From: Nibricoccus aquaticus
GTDB lineage: Bacteria > Verrucomicrobiota > Verrucomicrobiia > Opitutales > Opitutaceae
Reading direction: 5' to 3'
Assembly (NCBI RefSeq): GCF_002310495.1
Contig: NZ_CP023344.1
Coordinates: 1,364,001-1,428,000 of the forward strand
Length of the DNA: 64,000 nt
Below, piece by piece: positions 18,189 through 27,133 of the stretch. A program made the position numbers and the translations under genes. The notes beneath the pieces are model-generated. The model ran no database searches and had not been told where the DNA came from. It worked only from the letters and a program-made list of their open reading frames with translations. Position 1 is the first letter of the stretch. Each line of letters opens with the position of its first letter.

Positions 18189-18212
18189 CGCGAACGCCGA
18201 CACCGCCGCCCC

Positions 18213-18815
18213 ATGCTCACCGAAAAACAAGAAGCCGTCCTCGACTACCTCCGCGACTATCAACACCGCGAAGGTGTCCCGCCCTCCACCCGCCAGATCT
18301 CGAAACACTTCGGCTTCACCAGCCAGACTTCCGCCGTCCAGCACCTCCGCGCCCTCGCCAAACGCGGCCTCGTCGAACAACTCGTCCACGGCTCCTGGGG
18401 CGTGAAAAGCCGCGAGATCCAGACCCACTTCGCCGAAGTCCACGTCTACGGCTCCATCCCCGCCGGCTACGCCGACCTCCGCGAACAACAAACCCTCGAA
18501 ACCGTCTCCATCGACCCCGCCCTCTTTGGCCTGTCCCCGCGCAAAAAATACTGGGCCCTCGTCGTCAGCGGCGACTCCATGATCGACGCCCACATCGTGG
18601 ACGGCGACCTCGCCCTCTTAGAAACCCGCGAGCCCAAACCCGGCGACATCATCGCCGCCCTCATCGACGGCGAGACCACCACGCTCAAGCGATACGTCCT
18701 CGAAAAAGGCCGCGCCATCCTCCGCGCCGCGAATCCCCGTTTTGCCGACATCAAACCAGACCGCCTCGAAAGCCAGGGCGTCCTCGTCGGCCTCATCGGC
18801 CGCGGCAAACGCTAA
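18213..18815 (+). CDS. lexA: LexA repressor, SOS regulator
   Basis: The 200-residue protein has the LexA winged helix (about 1-65; PSTRQISKHFGFTS) and an S24 autoprotease domain. The catalytic Ser122 is in VVSGDSMID and Lys159 in TTLKRYV. The scissile Ala84-Gly85 bond is in SIPAGYAD. RecA filaments would trigger self-cleavage and derepress DNA-repair genes. The open frame starts at 18174, inside the operator; the Met at 18213 gives the canonical MLTEKQEAVLDYL start. No ImuA/ImuB/DnaE2 cassette follows, so lexA stands alone here. Confidence 0.95.
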   Translation: MLTEKQEAVLDYLRDYQHREGVPPSTRQISKHFGFTSQTSAVQHLRALAKRGLVEQLVHGSWGVKSREIQTHFAEVHVYGSIPAGYADLREQQTLETVSIDPALFGLSPRKKYWALVVSGDSMIDAHIVDGDLALLETREPKPGDIIAALIDGETTTLKRYVLEKGRAILRAANPRFADIKPDRLESQGVLVGLIGRGKR

Positions 18816-18892
18816 GCGTTCCCGCATTTACCGGGAGCTCCGACGTCCTCGTTGGCTCCGAATGAAAACGTACCCCGCACCGTACGGTCACG

Positions 18893-18932
18893 CTTCGCGT
18901 TCCTCTTAGCGCCTTCGCGCCTTTGCGATTCA
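18893..18932 (+). repeat. Triple-word element (TTCGCGC/TTTGCG type)
   Basis: Three words, TTCGCGTTCCTCTTAGCG, CCTTCGCG and CCTTTGCG, form a unit of the same kind as 18040-18066. It sits between lexA and the DUF2238 gene. Confidence 0.55.
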
Positions 18933-18993
18933 ATCCGCCCACCGCGTCTCCCCCGCCTCGACACCTGCACGCCCCTCCGCTCCGCTCTCTCGC

Positions 18994-19728
18994 GTGTCCC
19001 CCAATCCCCGCTTCCGCACCCGTTACCTCGCCACCCTCGCCGTCCTCCTCGTCGCCGTCATCGCCCGCTCCGGCATCGGCGCCCACTACCCGCACGACTG
19101 GCTCCTCGAAAACGCCCTCGTCCTAGGCTTCGCCATCCCGCTCCTCGCTTTTACCTACCGCCGCTTCCCCCTCTCGCTGATCAGCTACACGCTCATCTTC
19201 CTGTTCCTCTGCCTCCACGAACTCGGCGCCCATTGGACGTACGCGGAAGTCCCCTACAACGACTGGACCCGCGCCCTCTTCGGCACCTCGCTCAACGAAC
19301 TCCTCGGCCTCGAGCGCAACCACTTCGACCGCGCCGTCCACTTCCTCTACGGCTTCCTCCTCGCCTACCCGATCCGCGAAGTCTTCGTCCGCATCGCCGG
19401 CGTCCGCGGCTTCTGGGGCTACTTCCTCCCGCTCGATCTCACCATGAGCACCTCGATGCTCTTCGAACTCTTCGAATGGGCCGCCGCCGTCCTCTTCGGC
19501 GGCGAACTCGGCCAGGCCTACCTCGGCACCCAAGGCGACATCTGGGACGCCCACGCCGACATGGCTCTCGCCTCCCTCGGCGCGCTGATCGCGATGCTCA
19601 TCGTCGCCTTCATCAACAAACGCCACAACCGCGACTTCGCCCACGACTTCGCCGAAAGCCTCCGCGTCAAACGCACCACCCCACTCGGCGAAGAGGAGCT
19701 GGCTCGCCTCAAAAACTCCGCAAAGTAG
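18994..19728 (+). CDS. DUF2238 (YjdF-like) inner membrane protein
   Basis: The 244-residue protein has about six hydrophobic segments. It carries the family pattern of a membrane-embedded LHELGAHWTYAEVPYNDW (about 70-87), the strongly conserved LERNHFDRAVHFLYGFLLAYP (about 105-125) and EWAAAVLFGG with QGDIWDAHADM (about 160-195). The acidic and His residues in these motifs are conserved, but no activity is known for the family. The start is a GTG at 18994. The TAG stop is the TAG of a GTAG hairpin element. The cytoplasmic C-terminus is polar. Confidence 0.85.
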   Translation: MSPNPRFRTRYLATLAVLLVAVIARSGIGAHYPHDWLLENALVLGFAIPLLAFTYRRFPLSLISYTLIFLFLCLHELGAHWTYAEVPYNDWTRALFGTSLNELLGLERNHFDRAVHFLYGFLLAYPIREVFVRIAGVRGFWGYFLPLDLTMSTSMLFELFEWAAAVLFGGELGQAYLGTQGDIWDAHADMALASLGALIAMLIVAFINKRHNRDFAHDFAESLRVKRTTPLGEEELARLKNSAK

Positions 19729-19752
19729 GGCGCGTCATCTCTAACGCGCCGG
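19725..19752 (+). repeat. GTAG hairpin element supplying the DUF2238 stop codon
   Basis: GTAGGGCGCGT followed by a loop and ACGCGCC. The TAG at 19726-19728 is the stop codon of the DUF2238 gene. Confidence 0.65.
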
Positions 19753-19790
19753 AGCGACATCGCACACGTCTGCCACACATTTCCCAGTCC

Positions 19791-20312
19791 ATGTCCGATC
19801 TCGCAAAACCCCTGACCGAAAAACCCGGGCCGCCCGAACTTTGGGCAGCCATTGCAATAATCGCCGTTATCTTCGCTCTGGCCGCCTCCATCTCAATTCC
19901 CAGCAATACCACCGCATGGAAAAACGCGGAATACGCGTTGGCCCATTGGCAACCCACCCCAGCCCGCGTCGAACACGTTTCGAGGTACTTCAAAAAACGA
20001 TTCTACGCGACCTACTCAGGCAGCTACGTCTTCCAGTCCAAAAAACATCTCTTCCAAACAAAAAAATTTGAGGAGTCCGGCTTGAGCAGAGCTATCGGCA
20101 AAACTCCTTATGAAGGAAGCGACGTAACGGTGCATGTGAACCCCGCAAACCCGTCGGAGTCGTTATTTGAAGCCTCCGCCCAACGAGATCTTTTCCGTGC
20201 CGAAACCATGGACGCCCGCTACCTCGCGACGAGCGGCGGCATTCTCTGTGTCCTCGGAATCGCCATGCACATCCGCGACCGCCGACGCTTCGCTCGCGAG
20301 TCCCGCGCCTGA
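19791..20312 (+). CDS. DUF3592 membrane-anchored protein
   Basis: The 173-residue protein has a TM helix near the N-terminus (about 19-37; LWAAIAIIAVIFALAASIS), a polar extracytoplasmic domain with YSGSYVFQSKKH and VTVHVNPANPSESLF (the DUF3592 beta-sandwich motif, usually YxP or VNPxxP), and a second TM near 145-160. No enzymatic residues are evident. Its GC content is visibly lower than that of the neighbours. It begins 62 bases after the DUF2238 stop and may be co-transcribed with it. Confidence 0.75.
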   Translation: MSDLAKPLTEKPGPPELWAAIAIIAVIFALAASISIPSNTTAWKNAEYALAHWQPTPARVEHVSRYFKKRFYATYSGSYVFQSKKHLFQTKKFEESGLSRAIGKTPYEGSDVTVHVNPANPSESLFEASAQRDLFRAETMDARYLATSGGILCVLGIAMHIRDRRRFARESRA

Positions 20313-20335
20313 CTGCCGCCACTTCCGCCTCCCCT

Positions 20336-20366
20336 TTCGTGCCCTTCGTGCTTTTCGTGGGCCAAC
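20336..20366 (+). repeat. Triple-word element (TTCGTGCC type)
   Basis: Three words, TTTCGTGCCC, TTCGTGCTT and TTCGTGGGCC, in the gap before the aminotransferase gene. Confidence 0.6.
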
Positions 20367-20384
20367 CTTCCGACTCATCCGCCC

Positions 20385-20448
20385 ATGCCGCACACCTCCC
20401 ACTGCCGCAGCTTTCGCAGAGTCTCTCATTCATGAAATGACACGCGTA
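20385..20448 (+). pseudogene. Degenerate duplicate of the aminotransferase 5' end
   Basis: About 64 bases starting ATGCCGCACACCTCCC align with the first codons of the gene at 20532 (ATGCCCGCCACCTCCC). The match continues through the region encoding ESLIREMTRV, which here reads ESLIHEMTRV in a shifted frame. Small insertions and deletions break the frame, and the similarity stops after ACGCGCGT/ACACGCGT. It looks like the remnant of a short tandem duplication about 147 bases upstream of the intact start. Confidence 0.7.
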
Positions 20449-20531
20449 CCCCCGACGAAACCCATCCCCCTGCCGTTTCCAGCCTTCCTGAGTTCCAGAT
20501 TAAATTTCCGTCCCGTCCACTCCTCAGCGTC

Positions 20532-21683
20532 ATGCCCGCCACCTCCCGCCGCACCGCCGTCTTCACCGAATCGCTCATCCGCGAGATGACGCGCGTCGCT
20601 CAACAACACGGCGCGATCAATCTCTCCCAAGGCTTCCCCGACTGCGATCCGCCACCCGCCCTCGTCCAGGCCGCGAAAGACGCGATGGACGCCCACCGTC
20701 ACCAATACGCCATTACGTGGGGCTCCCCCGAACTCCGGGATGCACTCGCCGCCAAGCTCACCCGCTTCACCGGCCTCGCCGTCGATCCGCTCCGCGAACT
20801 CGTCATCACCTGCGGCGCCACCGAGGCCATGATGGTCGCCATGATGACCGTCTGCGACCCCGGCGACCGCGTCGGCCTCTTCTCGCCGTTCTACGAAAAC
20901 TATAACGCCGACGCCATCCTCACAGGCGCCACGCCCATCCACGTTCCGCTCCATCCGCCACACTACCGCTTCGATCCCGCCGAACTCCGCGCCGCCTTCG
21001 AACGCGGATTGAAAGCCTTCATCCTCTGCAATCCCTCCAACCCCTGCGGTCGCGTCTTCACCCGCGAAGAACTTCTTCAGATCGCCGCGCTCGCCGAGGA
21101 ATTCGACACCTTCGTCATCACCGACGAGGTCTACGAACACATCGTCTTCGACGGACGAAAACACATTCACTTCGCCACGCTCCCGGGCATGGCCGCGCGC
21201 ACGCTCTCGTGCTCCTCGCTCTCGAAAACCTTTTCGATCACCGGCTGGCGCCTCGGCTACGTCCACGCCCCCGCCGCGATCATCGCCCAGGCGCGCAAGG
21301 TCCACGATTTCCTCACCGTCGGCGCCGCCGCCCCGCTCCAACACGCCGTCGTCACCGCGCTTAACTTTCCCGCCAGCTACTACGACGAACTCGCCGCCGA
21401 ATACTCCGCGCAACGCGACATCCTCTGCAGTTACCTCGACAAAACCGGCCTCAGCTACACTCGGCCCGAAGGCGCCTACTTCGTCATGCTCGACGTCTCC
21501 CCGCTCGGTTTCGCCAGCGACGTCGAATGCGCCCACTGGATGACCAAAGACATCGGCGTCGCCCCCGTTCCCGGATCGAGCTTCTTCCCGACTCCGGAAA
21601 ACCGATACGTCCGCCTCAACTTCGCCAAAAAACCCGCCACCCTCCACGCCGCCGGCGAAAAACTCCTCCGCCTCCGCAAGTAG
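20532..21683 (+). CDS. PLP-dependent aminotransferase, class I/II
   Basis: The 383-residue fold-type I enzyme has INLSQGFPDCDPP near residue 29, YAITWGSPELRDAL near 58, NPSNPCGRVF near 165, ITDEVYEHIVFDG near 197 and the Schiff-base Lys in SSLSKTFSITGWRLGY near 231. The C-terminal Arg that binds the substrate carboxylate is in NRYVRLNFA. The sequence type is that of the aspartate/kynurenine/methionine aminotransferase subgroup; the exact amino donor cannot be read. The gene stands alone on the + strand. Its TAG stop is part of a GTAG hairpin element, and a decayed copy of its 5' end lies upstream. Confidence 0.92.
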   Translation: MPATSRRTAVFTESLIREMTRVAQQHGAINLSQGFPDCDPPPALVQAAKDAMDAHRHQYAITWGSPELRDALAAKLTRFTGLAVDPLRELVITCGATEAMMVAMMTVCDPGDRVGLFSPFYENYNADAILTGATPIHVPLHPPHYRFDPAELRAAFERGLKAFILCNPSNPCGRVFTREELLQIAALAEEFDTFVITDEVYEHIVFDGRKHIHFATLPGMAARTLSCSSLSKTFSITGWRLGYVHAPAAIIAQARKVHDFLTVGAAAPLQHAVVTALNFPASYYDELAAEYSAQRDILCSYLDKTGLSYTRPEGAYFVMLDVSPLGFASDVECAHWMTKDIGVAPVPGSSFFPTPENRYVRLNFAKKPATLHAAGEKLLRLRK

Positions 21684-21704
21684 GGCTCGCGCTCGCGCGA
21701 CGCC
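21680..21704 (+). repeat. GTAG hairpin element supplying the aminotransferase stop codon
   Basis: GTAGGGCTCGCGCTCGCGCGACGCC. Nested GCGC-rich dyads follow the TAG that ends the aminotransferase reading frame. Confidence 0.55.
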
Positions 21705-21779
21705 GCTCCGCCTCCGCCTCCGACGCGGACCGGCACTTATCAAGTGCCGCCCCCGCTGCGCCCTCCAACTCCGCCCCTT

Positions 21780-21872
21780 CAGTCTTTCGACCTTCGGCCT
21801 CAGTCGTTCGGCCTTCCGATTTCGGCCTTCCGCCCACTGGTCATTCCGACGGTCGCCTCGACCGTCGGCTAC
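21780..21872. repeat. Word-repeat block plus reverse-oriented GTAG hairpin
   Basis: 21780-21833 carries four words of the CTTTCGACCTTCGGCC/GTTCGGCCTTCCG type, followed by a single CCACTGGTCATTC. At 21846-21872, read on the minus strand, GTAG is followed by arms CCGACGGTC and GACCGTCGG. Its TAG is the stop codon of the minus-strand TonB receptor (21869-21871). Confidence 0.6.
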
Positions 21873-24292
21873 TCCCCTCCCATCCCCTCATCGAACTGCA
21901 TCTCCTCGCCCCGCCGCTTCGCGTCGCCGCCAAACTGATGCACCACGCCGAAGTACACCACACTCGCCCCGCGCCGCATCGTCGTGTCGCTTGAGAGCGA
22001 CGCCGTATCGAGCACCGTGCGTCCCTTGAACGTCCCGAACACATCCGACACCGTCAGCACAAACGCCGTCCGGTTCGTCGCCGCGTAACGCGCCCCCAGA
22101 TTCGAAATCGCCATCGGCCGCCGCTCGCCCTGCGGCGTCAACCGCGCCGCGCGATAACCCGACGTCAGCTGCAACGACAGCTTCTTGTTCACTTCCCACG
22201 CCGTGTTCAGTTTCGCATCCCACGCGATCTCCGCCCGCGTCCCGGCAAAACCCAGATTCGCCGCATCGATCTCCTCCCGATAAATATTCCCTCCGAAATT
22301 CAGCGATAATCCCGGTAGCGGCTTCGCCGTCGCACCCAACTCCACCCCTGTAAACCGGCTCGTCGCCAGATTATCGCTCGTCGTCAGCAGCACACCGTTC
22401 CCCAGATCGCGCGTCACTTCCGTGATCCCGTCGTAACGATACCGCTGATAAACCGACGCCAGATACGTCGCCCCATCGCCCCGATACTGCCACCCCGCCT
22501 CGATCGAGTGAATATCCTCCGGCTCCAGATCCGGATTACCTGCGCGCAGATTCTGCGGATCGCTGTACTGCGGATACGGATTCAAATCCCGCTGATCCGG
22601 CCGCCGCACGCGATGACTGTAGCTCAGCTTCAACTGCTGTGCCGCAGTCAGATCGTAGCTCGCATGAACGCTCGGATAAACCCGCGCATAATCCTTCTCC
22701 CGCACGATCCCCGCCGTCCGCTGGTCCGCATCCGTCAACGCCTGCTCGAACCGCAGCCCGCCCTGCAACCCCACCGGCCCCACCGCCGCCGCATACGTCG
22801 CGTAAGCCGCATGCACCTGCGATTCGTACACGAACCGGTTCGTCGTCTGCACATCCACGACCCACTGCTGCGTCGCATTGTCCAAAAAACTCCCGCGAAA
22901 ATCCACGTCGCTAGCCTCCGCCAGCAACGCGTACCCGGTTTCCAACTTCGTCCCGTTCGCGAACGGATGCACATAGTCCGCTTTCAACTCCGTCTCCCGG
23001 CTCGTCTCCTTCACCACCGTCCGCTCGTGCTCCTCCGCCCCGCCCGGCGTCCGGAACCGGTTCGCATAAAAATCGCCGCCTTCCTCCGTCTCGCTCTCGT
23101 GCCCCAGCTCCACCACTAGCTTCCGCCCACCGCCGTCAAAGCCGTGGCTCAGCGCCAGCTCCGCCTCGTACTCCGTCTCCTCCTCGTCGCCCGTGCGCAG
23201 CCGGTCGTAATCCTCTGTCACTGCGCCCGCCCCGTCGCGATTCACCGTCGTCTGCGTCGAAGCCCACGCACGATCCCGCGTCCCGTAATTCACCGCCGCC
23301 GTCAGCTCCGTCTCCTTCCCAAACCGATACGCCCCGCCCGTCTCCAGCGTCGTCGAATCGAAACTCCGCTCCTCGTCCGTCCGCGACACCGAACTCCCCG
23401 TCGTCTGCCCGTTCGCATCGCGTTGCGTCCGCGACCGCTCCACCTCGAACGGCCGCTCCTCATGCCGCTGCGAGACCGACGCAAACACATCGAACGGTCC
23501 CGGATTGTACGTCGCGTACAAACTTCCGTTGTACCGACCTTCGTTCCCCACATTCGCCCGCGCCGTCGCCGACCAGCCCGGCTTCCCGCCGTCCTTTAAG
23601 ATGATATTGATGATCCCGCCCGTCCCGTCCGGCCGGTATTTGGACGACGGATTCGTGATTACATCCACGCGCTCGATCCGGTCGGCCGACAACTGCTCCA
23701 ACGCCTCTGCCTGATTGCTGTTCATCTGCGCCGAGCTGCGTCCGTTGATGAGAATCGTCACATTCTGGTCCCCGCGCAGACTCACCTCGCCTTCGACATC
23801 CACCTGGATCGACGGGATGTTCTGCAACAGATCGCCCGCCGTGCCCGTCGTGCTCGCGACGTCCTTGCCCACATCGTACGTCTTCCGGTCGATGGAATTA
23901 TAAAACGCCTCCCGCTCCGCCGACACCTGCAACTTCTGCAGCATGATCGTCTCATCCTCCGCCAACATCAGCCGCCCCGCATCCGCCACCGGCTTCTCCG
24001 CCGTCAACTCCACCGCCGCCGTGTCGCCCGCGTAACCATAAGCGAGCACGTACGCTCCGGGTTTCAACTCTCCCGCCGCAAACTCCCCGCGCGCATCCGT
24101 CGACACCGTCTTCACCAGAGCCCCCGTCGCCCGCTCCTGCACCGTCACCACCGTGCCCGCCACCGGCTCACCCGCCGCATTAAAAATCCTCCCGCCGATC
24201 CTGCCCGCCGCGCCCGTCTGCGCCTCCACAGTCAGGCCGGCAACGGCAAATAGCAGGGAAGACAGGAGCGTGATTCTGGTCCGCAATAACAT
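21869..24292 (-). CDS. TonB-dependent receptor with carboxypeptidase-like N-terminal domain
   Basis: The 807-residue outer-membrane protein has a signal peptide (about 1-24; LLSSLLFAVAGLTVEAQ), a carboxypeptidase-regulatory-like domain (about 28-105; GGRIFNAAGEPVAGTVV, a CarboxypepD_reg fold), a plug domain (about 110-225; DLLQNIPSIQVDVEGEVSLR, ILINGRSSAQ) and a long barrel of the outer-membrane beta-barrel 3 type. The closing strands include VYFGVVHQFGG. There is no aromatic terminal residue; the chain ends in a short acidic tail. It would import an unknown ligand. No transporter or enzyme lies beside it. The Met at 24292 was chosen over an upstream alternative because the signal peptide begins there. 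Confidence 0.9.
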   Translation of the reverse strand: MLLRTRITLLSSLLFAVAGLTVEAQTGAAGRIGGRIFNAAGEPVAGTVVTVQERATGALVKTVSTDARGEFAAGELKPGAYVLAYGYAGDTAAVELTAEKPVADAGRLMLAEDETIMLQKLQVSAEREAFYNSIDRKTYDVGKDVASTTGTAGDLLQNIPSIQVDVEGEVSLRGDQNVTILINGRSSAQMNSNQAEALEQLSADRIERVDVITNPSSKYRPDGTGGIINIILKDGGKPGWSATARANVGNEGRYNGSLYATYNPGPFDVFASVSQRHEERPFEVERSRTQRDANGQTTGSSVSRTDEERSFDSTTLETGGAYRFGKETELTAAVNYGTRDRAWASTQTTVNRDGAGAVTEDYDRLRTGDEEETEYEAELALSHGFDGGGRKLVVELGHESETEEGGDFYANRFRTPGGAEEHERTVVKETSRETELKADYVHPFANGTKLETGYALLAEASDVDFRGSFLDNATQQWVVDVQTTNRFVYESQVHAAYATYAAAVGPVGLQGGLRFEQALTDADQRTAGIVREKDYARVYPSVHASYDLTAAQQLKLSYSHRVRRPDQRDLNPYPQYSDPQNLRAGNPDLEPEDIHSIEAGWQYRGDGATYLASVYQRYRYDGITEVTRDLGNGVLLTTSDNLATSRFTGVELGATAKPLPGLSLNFGGNIYREEIDAANLGFAGTRAEIAWDAKLNTAWEVNKKLSLQLTSGYRAARLTPQGERRPMAISNLGARYAATNRTAFVLTVSDVFGTFKGRTVLDTASLSSDTTMRRGASVVYFGVVHQFGGDAKRRGEEMQFDEGMGGE

Positions 24293-24372
24293 GCCCAGTA
24301 CGACGCACCTCCTCTGCAAAAGTGGCGCGGTCCCAACACAAAATCCTTCCCACCCCCTCCGTCACCCGTTCG

Positions 24373-26526
24373 TCACTTCGCCCCCACCACACCTTCCGCT
24401 TCCCTCAACAAGATCCGGGCAAACGCATAATCGAACCAAAACCCCTGCACCGGCGTCCCCCGCCCGCGATCCATCCCGCTCTTCAACCGGTTCTCCAACA
24501 ACTCCCGCGCCGTCAGCAAATCGCCCCGCGCCTCTTCCCGCTGCCCCAGCCGCTCCCGCGCCATCGCCAGGATCGCCCCCGCCGCCAGCGCCCGCGACGC
24601 ATTCTGATCCGGTGCCGCCATGCTACGCCGCGCCCACTCCACCGCCGCCGCGTCGTTGCCTTTTCGATACTCCAGCAAAGCCAGCGCCATCGCCCGCCAC
24701 GCCGCTTGAAAAACATCCCCCGCTTTCACCGACTCCTCGTACGCACGCGTCGTGTCCTCCGCCATCGGCCTCAGCGCCGCGAGCGCCGCGCCATCCACCG
24801 GCCCCAGCAGGCTGATCTTCACAATCCGGTCCGAAAATGGCGACGCCACCCGCGCGAACCGCGCCACCGCCTCGTCACGAAAACGCCGATACCCGTCCTG
24901 GTCCCCCGCTTCTAGTAACGCCGGCCCGCACCGCAGATAATCCAGCGTGATCACGTCCACGCCCTCCAGCGCGTCCACCTCCAGAAGCTGCGAAAACCGC
25001 CCCGCCGCCTCGCTCCACCGGTTCTCCAGCGCATGCCACTCGCCCACCGCGCGGATCACCGCCGCGCCCTCCAGCGAGGGCTGCTTCAAAGAAATCTCCT
25101 TCAACATCGCATCCGCCTCCGCAAACCGCTCCTGGCTCACCAGCAACGCCGCCTGCGTGATGCGTTCCCGCGTCTCCGCCTCCAGCCTCAACCGCGCCTG
25201 CTGCTGCTCCGCCTTGAGCGCGCGTTGATGCGCCGCCCGTTCCTTCAAAAACAACCACGTCGAAGCACTCATCCCAAACACCAGCGCCAGCGCCACCGCG
25301 CCACCCGCGATGAACACCACGCGATTCCGCCTCACCAGTTTTTGCAACCGGTACGCCCAGCTCGGCGGACTCGCCACCACCGGTTCGTTGTGCAGATGCC
25401 GCTGCACATCCAGCGCCAGCCCGTTCGCCGTTTCGTACCGCCGCGCCCGGTCCTTCTCCAGCGCCCGCATCGAGATCCAGTCCAGATCCCCGCGCACCGA
25501 CGACAACAGCCGCGCCGGATCGGTCAGCCGTGTATTCGCAACACGGATCAATTCCGGCAGCGCCAGCGCGTTCAACCGCGCCGACGGCCGCGCCGGCTCG
25601 CGCTCGCGCAGCGTCTTCCGCATTTCATCCAGCCCCGACGCCGCCAGCTCCTGCGGATCGAACGGTGTGCGCCCCGTCAGCAACTCGTACAGCAACACGC
25701 CCAGACTATAAATATCCGTCCGCGTATCGATATCCACGCCGCCCATCTGCGCCTGCTCCGGGCTCATGTACGCCGGCGTCCCGATCAGCTGCGCGTACGT
25801 CGTGAACAACTTGTCCGTCAGCCGCGCTTCCGTCGCCTTCGAGATCCCGAAATCGATCACCTTCGGCACCGCCTCGCCGTCATGCTCTTCGACGAGCACG
25901 TTCGATGGTTTGATGTCTCCGTGGATGATTCCCTTCTGATGCGCGTGCTGGATCGCGTGACAGATCTGGATGAACAAATCCAACCGCTCGCTCACCCCCA
26001 GCCGGTTCCGGTCGCAGTAGTCCGTGATCTTCACCCCGCGCACCAGCTCCATCACGAAATACGGCGGCCCCCGGTCCGTCGCGCCCGCATCGAACACCCG
26101 CGCGATATTGGGATGATCCATCATCGCCAGCGCCTGCCGCTCCGCTTCGAACCTCGCGATCACGCTCTTCGTCTCCATCCCGAGCTTGATGATCTTCAAC
26201 GCCACGCTCCGCCGCACCGGCTCCTCCTGCTCGGCCAGATAAACGACACCGCAACCGCCCTCGCCGATTTTCTGCACCAGCTTGTACCGCCCGATCTTCG
26301 CCCCGATCGCCTCCTCGCCCGGCAGCTTCGAGCGGATCAACGCCCCGCCCTCTTCAAAAAACGCCTCCCCTTCCTCGCCCGCCGCCAGCAGCCCGTCCAG
26401 CCGCGCGCGTAACTCCGGCTCGTTCACGCACGCTCTATCTAAAAACGCCTTCCGCTCCGCCGCCGTCCGCCGCTCGCGCGCCGCCTCGAACAAATCTTCC
26501 TCACGCTGGGCGGCGGCATTCTTCAT
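24373..26526 (-). CDS. Ser/Thr protein kinase with TM segment and TPR-like C-terminus
   Basis: The 717-residue protein has a PknB-type kinase domain (about 80-350): a glycine loop in GEGGCGVVYLAE, the ATP Lys in VALKIIKLG, the catalytic loop IIHGDIKPSNVLV, DFGISKA as the metal motif and TPAYMSPEQA as the P+1 loop. The usual HRD is HGD here, so it is a non-RD kinase. One TM helix lies near 402-420 (VFIAGGAVALALVFGM). The extracytoplasmic part is helical and TPR-like. It is the downstream partner of the ECF sigma gene at 26555, 28 bases away, an arrangement common in Planctomycetota and Verrucomicrobiota. Confidence 0.92.
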   Translation of the reverse strand: MKNAAAQREEDLFEAARERRTAAERKAFLDRACVNEPELRARLDGLLAAGEEGEAFFEEGGALIRSKLPGEEAIGAKIGRYKLVQKIGEGGCGVVYLAEQEEPVRRSVALKIIKLGMETKSVIARFEAERQALAMMDHPNIARVFDAGATDRGPPYFVMELVRGVKITDYCDRNRLGVSERLDLFIQICHAIQHAHQKGIIHGDIKPSNVLVEEHDGEAVPKVIDFGISKATEARLTDKLFTTYAQLIGTPAYMSPEQAQMGGVDIDTRTDIYSLGVLLYELLTGRTPFDPQELAASGLDEMRKTLREREPARPSARLNALALPELIRVANTRLTDPARLLSSVRGDLDWISMRALEKDRARRYETANGLALDVQRHLHNEPVVASPPSWAYRLQKLVRRNRVVFIAGGAVALALVFGMSASTWLFLKERAAHQRALKAEQQQARLRLEAETRERITQAALLVSQERFAEADAMLKEISLKQPSLEGAAVIRAVGEWHALENRWSEAAGRFSQLLEVDALEGVDVITLDYLRCGPALLEAGDQDGYRRFRDEAVARFARVASPFSDRIVKISLLGPVDGAALAALRPMAEDTTRAYEESVKAGDVFQAAWRAMALALLEYRKGNDAAAVEWARRSMAAPDQNASRALAAGAILAMARERLGQREEARGDLLTARELLENRLKSGMDRGRGTPVQGFWFDYAFARILLREAEGVVGAK

Positions 26527-26554
26527 GCGAACATCTCGGTCTCTTTCGCGCGCC

Positions 26555-27133
26555 TCACTTCTGCGCGCGGATCGTCTGGAAAAGCCACGCCTTCGCGTAC
26601 GCCCAGTGCCGCTCCACCGTCCGCTCCGTCACACCCAGCGTCTCTGCCACTTCCTGATTCGTCAGCCCGCCGAAAAATTTCAACACCACCACCCGCGACT
26701 TCTCCGGATCTTGCGCCTGCAGCTGCTGCACCGCGTCGTCGATGAGCAACACCTTTTCCTCCGGCGTCGTCTCCGCGATCTCCAGCTCATCCACATCGAG
26801 CAACCGCTGGTTGCCCCCGCGTTTCAGCCGCGACTTCTTCCGCGCATTCTCGATCAGGATACGCCGCATCGCCTCCGCCGCCGCGCCAAAAAAATGCGCC
26901 CGGTTCTCCCACCGGCTCTCCCCGCCATCGAAAATCCGCAGCCACGCCTCATGCACCAGCGCCGTCGGCTGCAACGTCTGCCCCGCCTGCTCGTGCGCCA
27001 TCCGCACACTCGCGTGCCGCCTGAGCTCGTTATAAACCAGCGGCAGCAACTCCTCCGACGCGCACTCTCCGCGGCCCACGGCATGAAGAATCTGGGTGAT
27101 CTCGGAAAACGAGGCGGCAGCAACGGGGTTCAT
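26555..27133 (-). CDS. ECF-type sigma factor (TIGR02999-like), partner of Ser/Thr kinase
   Basis: The 192-residue protein has a region 2 with LVYNELRRHASVRMAHE and the helix ending in ALVHEAWLRI, and a region 4 with FGGLTNQEVAETLGVTERTVERHW as the helix-turn-helix. The sequence type, with ENRAHFFGAAAEAMRRIL between the regions, is that of the planctomycete/verrucomicrobial ECF group linked to protein kinases. No anti-sigma gene is present; control by the adjacent kinase through phosphorylation is plausible by analogy. The Met at 27133 was chosen because the upstream extension (to 27292) has no family similarity. Confidence 0.92.
   Translation of the reverse strand: MNPVAAASFSEITQILHAVGRGECASEELLPLVYNELRRHASVRMAHEQAGQTLQPTALVHEAWLRIFDGGESRWENRAHFFGAAAEAMRRILIENARKKSRLKRGGNQRLLDVDELEIAETTPEEKVLLIDDAVQQLQAQDPEKSRVVVLKFFGGLTNQEVAETLGVTERTVERHWAYAKAWLFQTIRAQK

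Noticed and set aside
18994-20312. Single long + strand frame starting at 18852 and covering the DUF2238 gene
   Set aside because: Its first part is an Arg/Pro-rich shadow; only the end from 19791 encodes a real protein (DUF3592).
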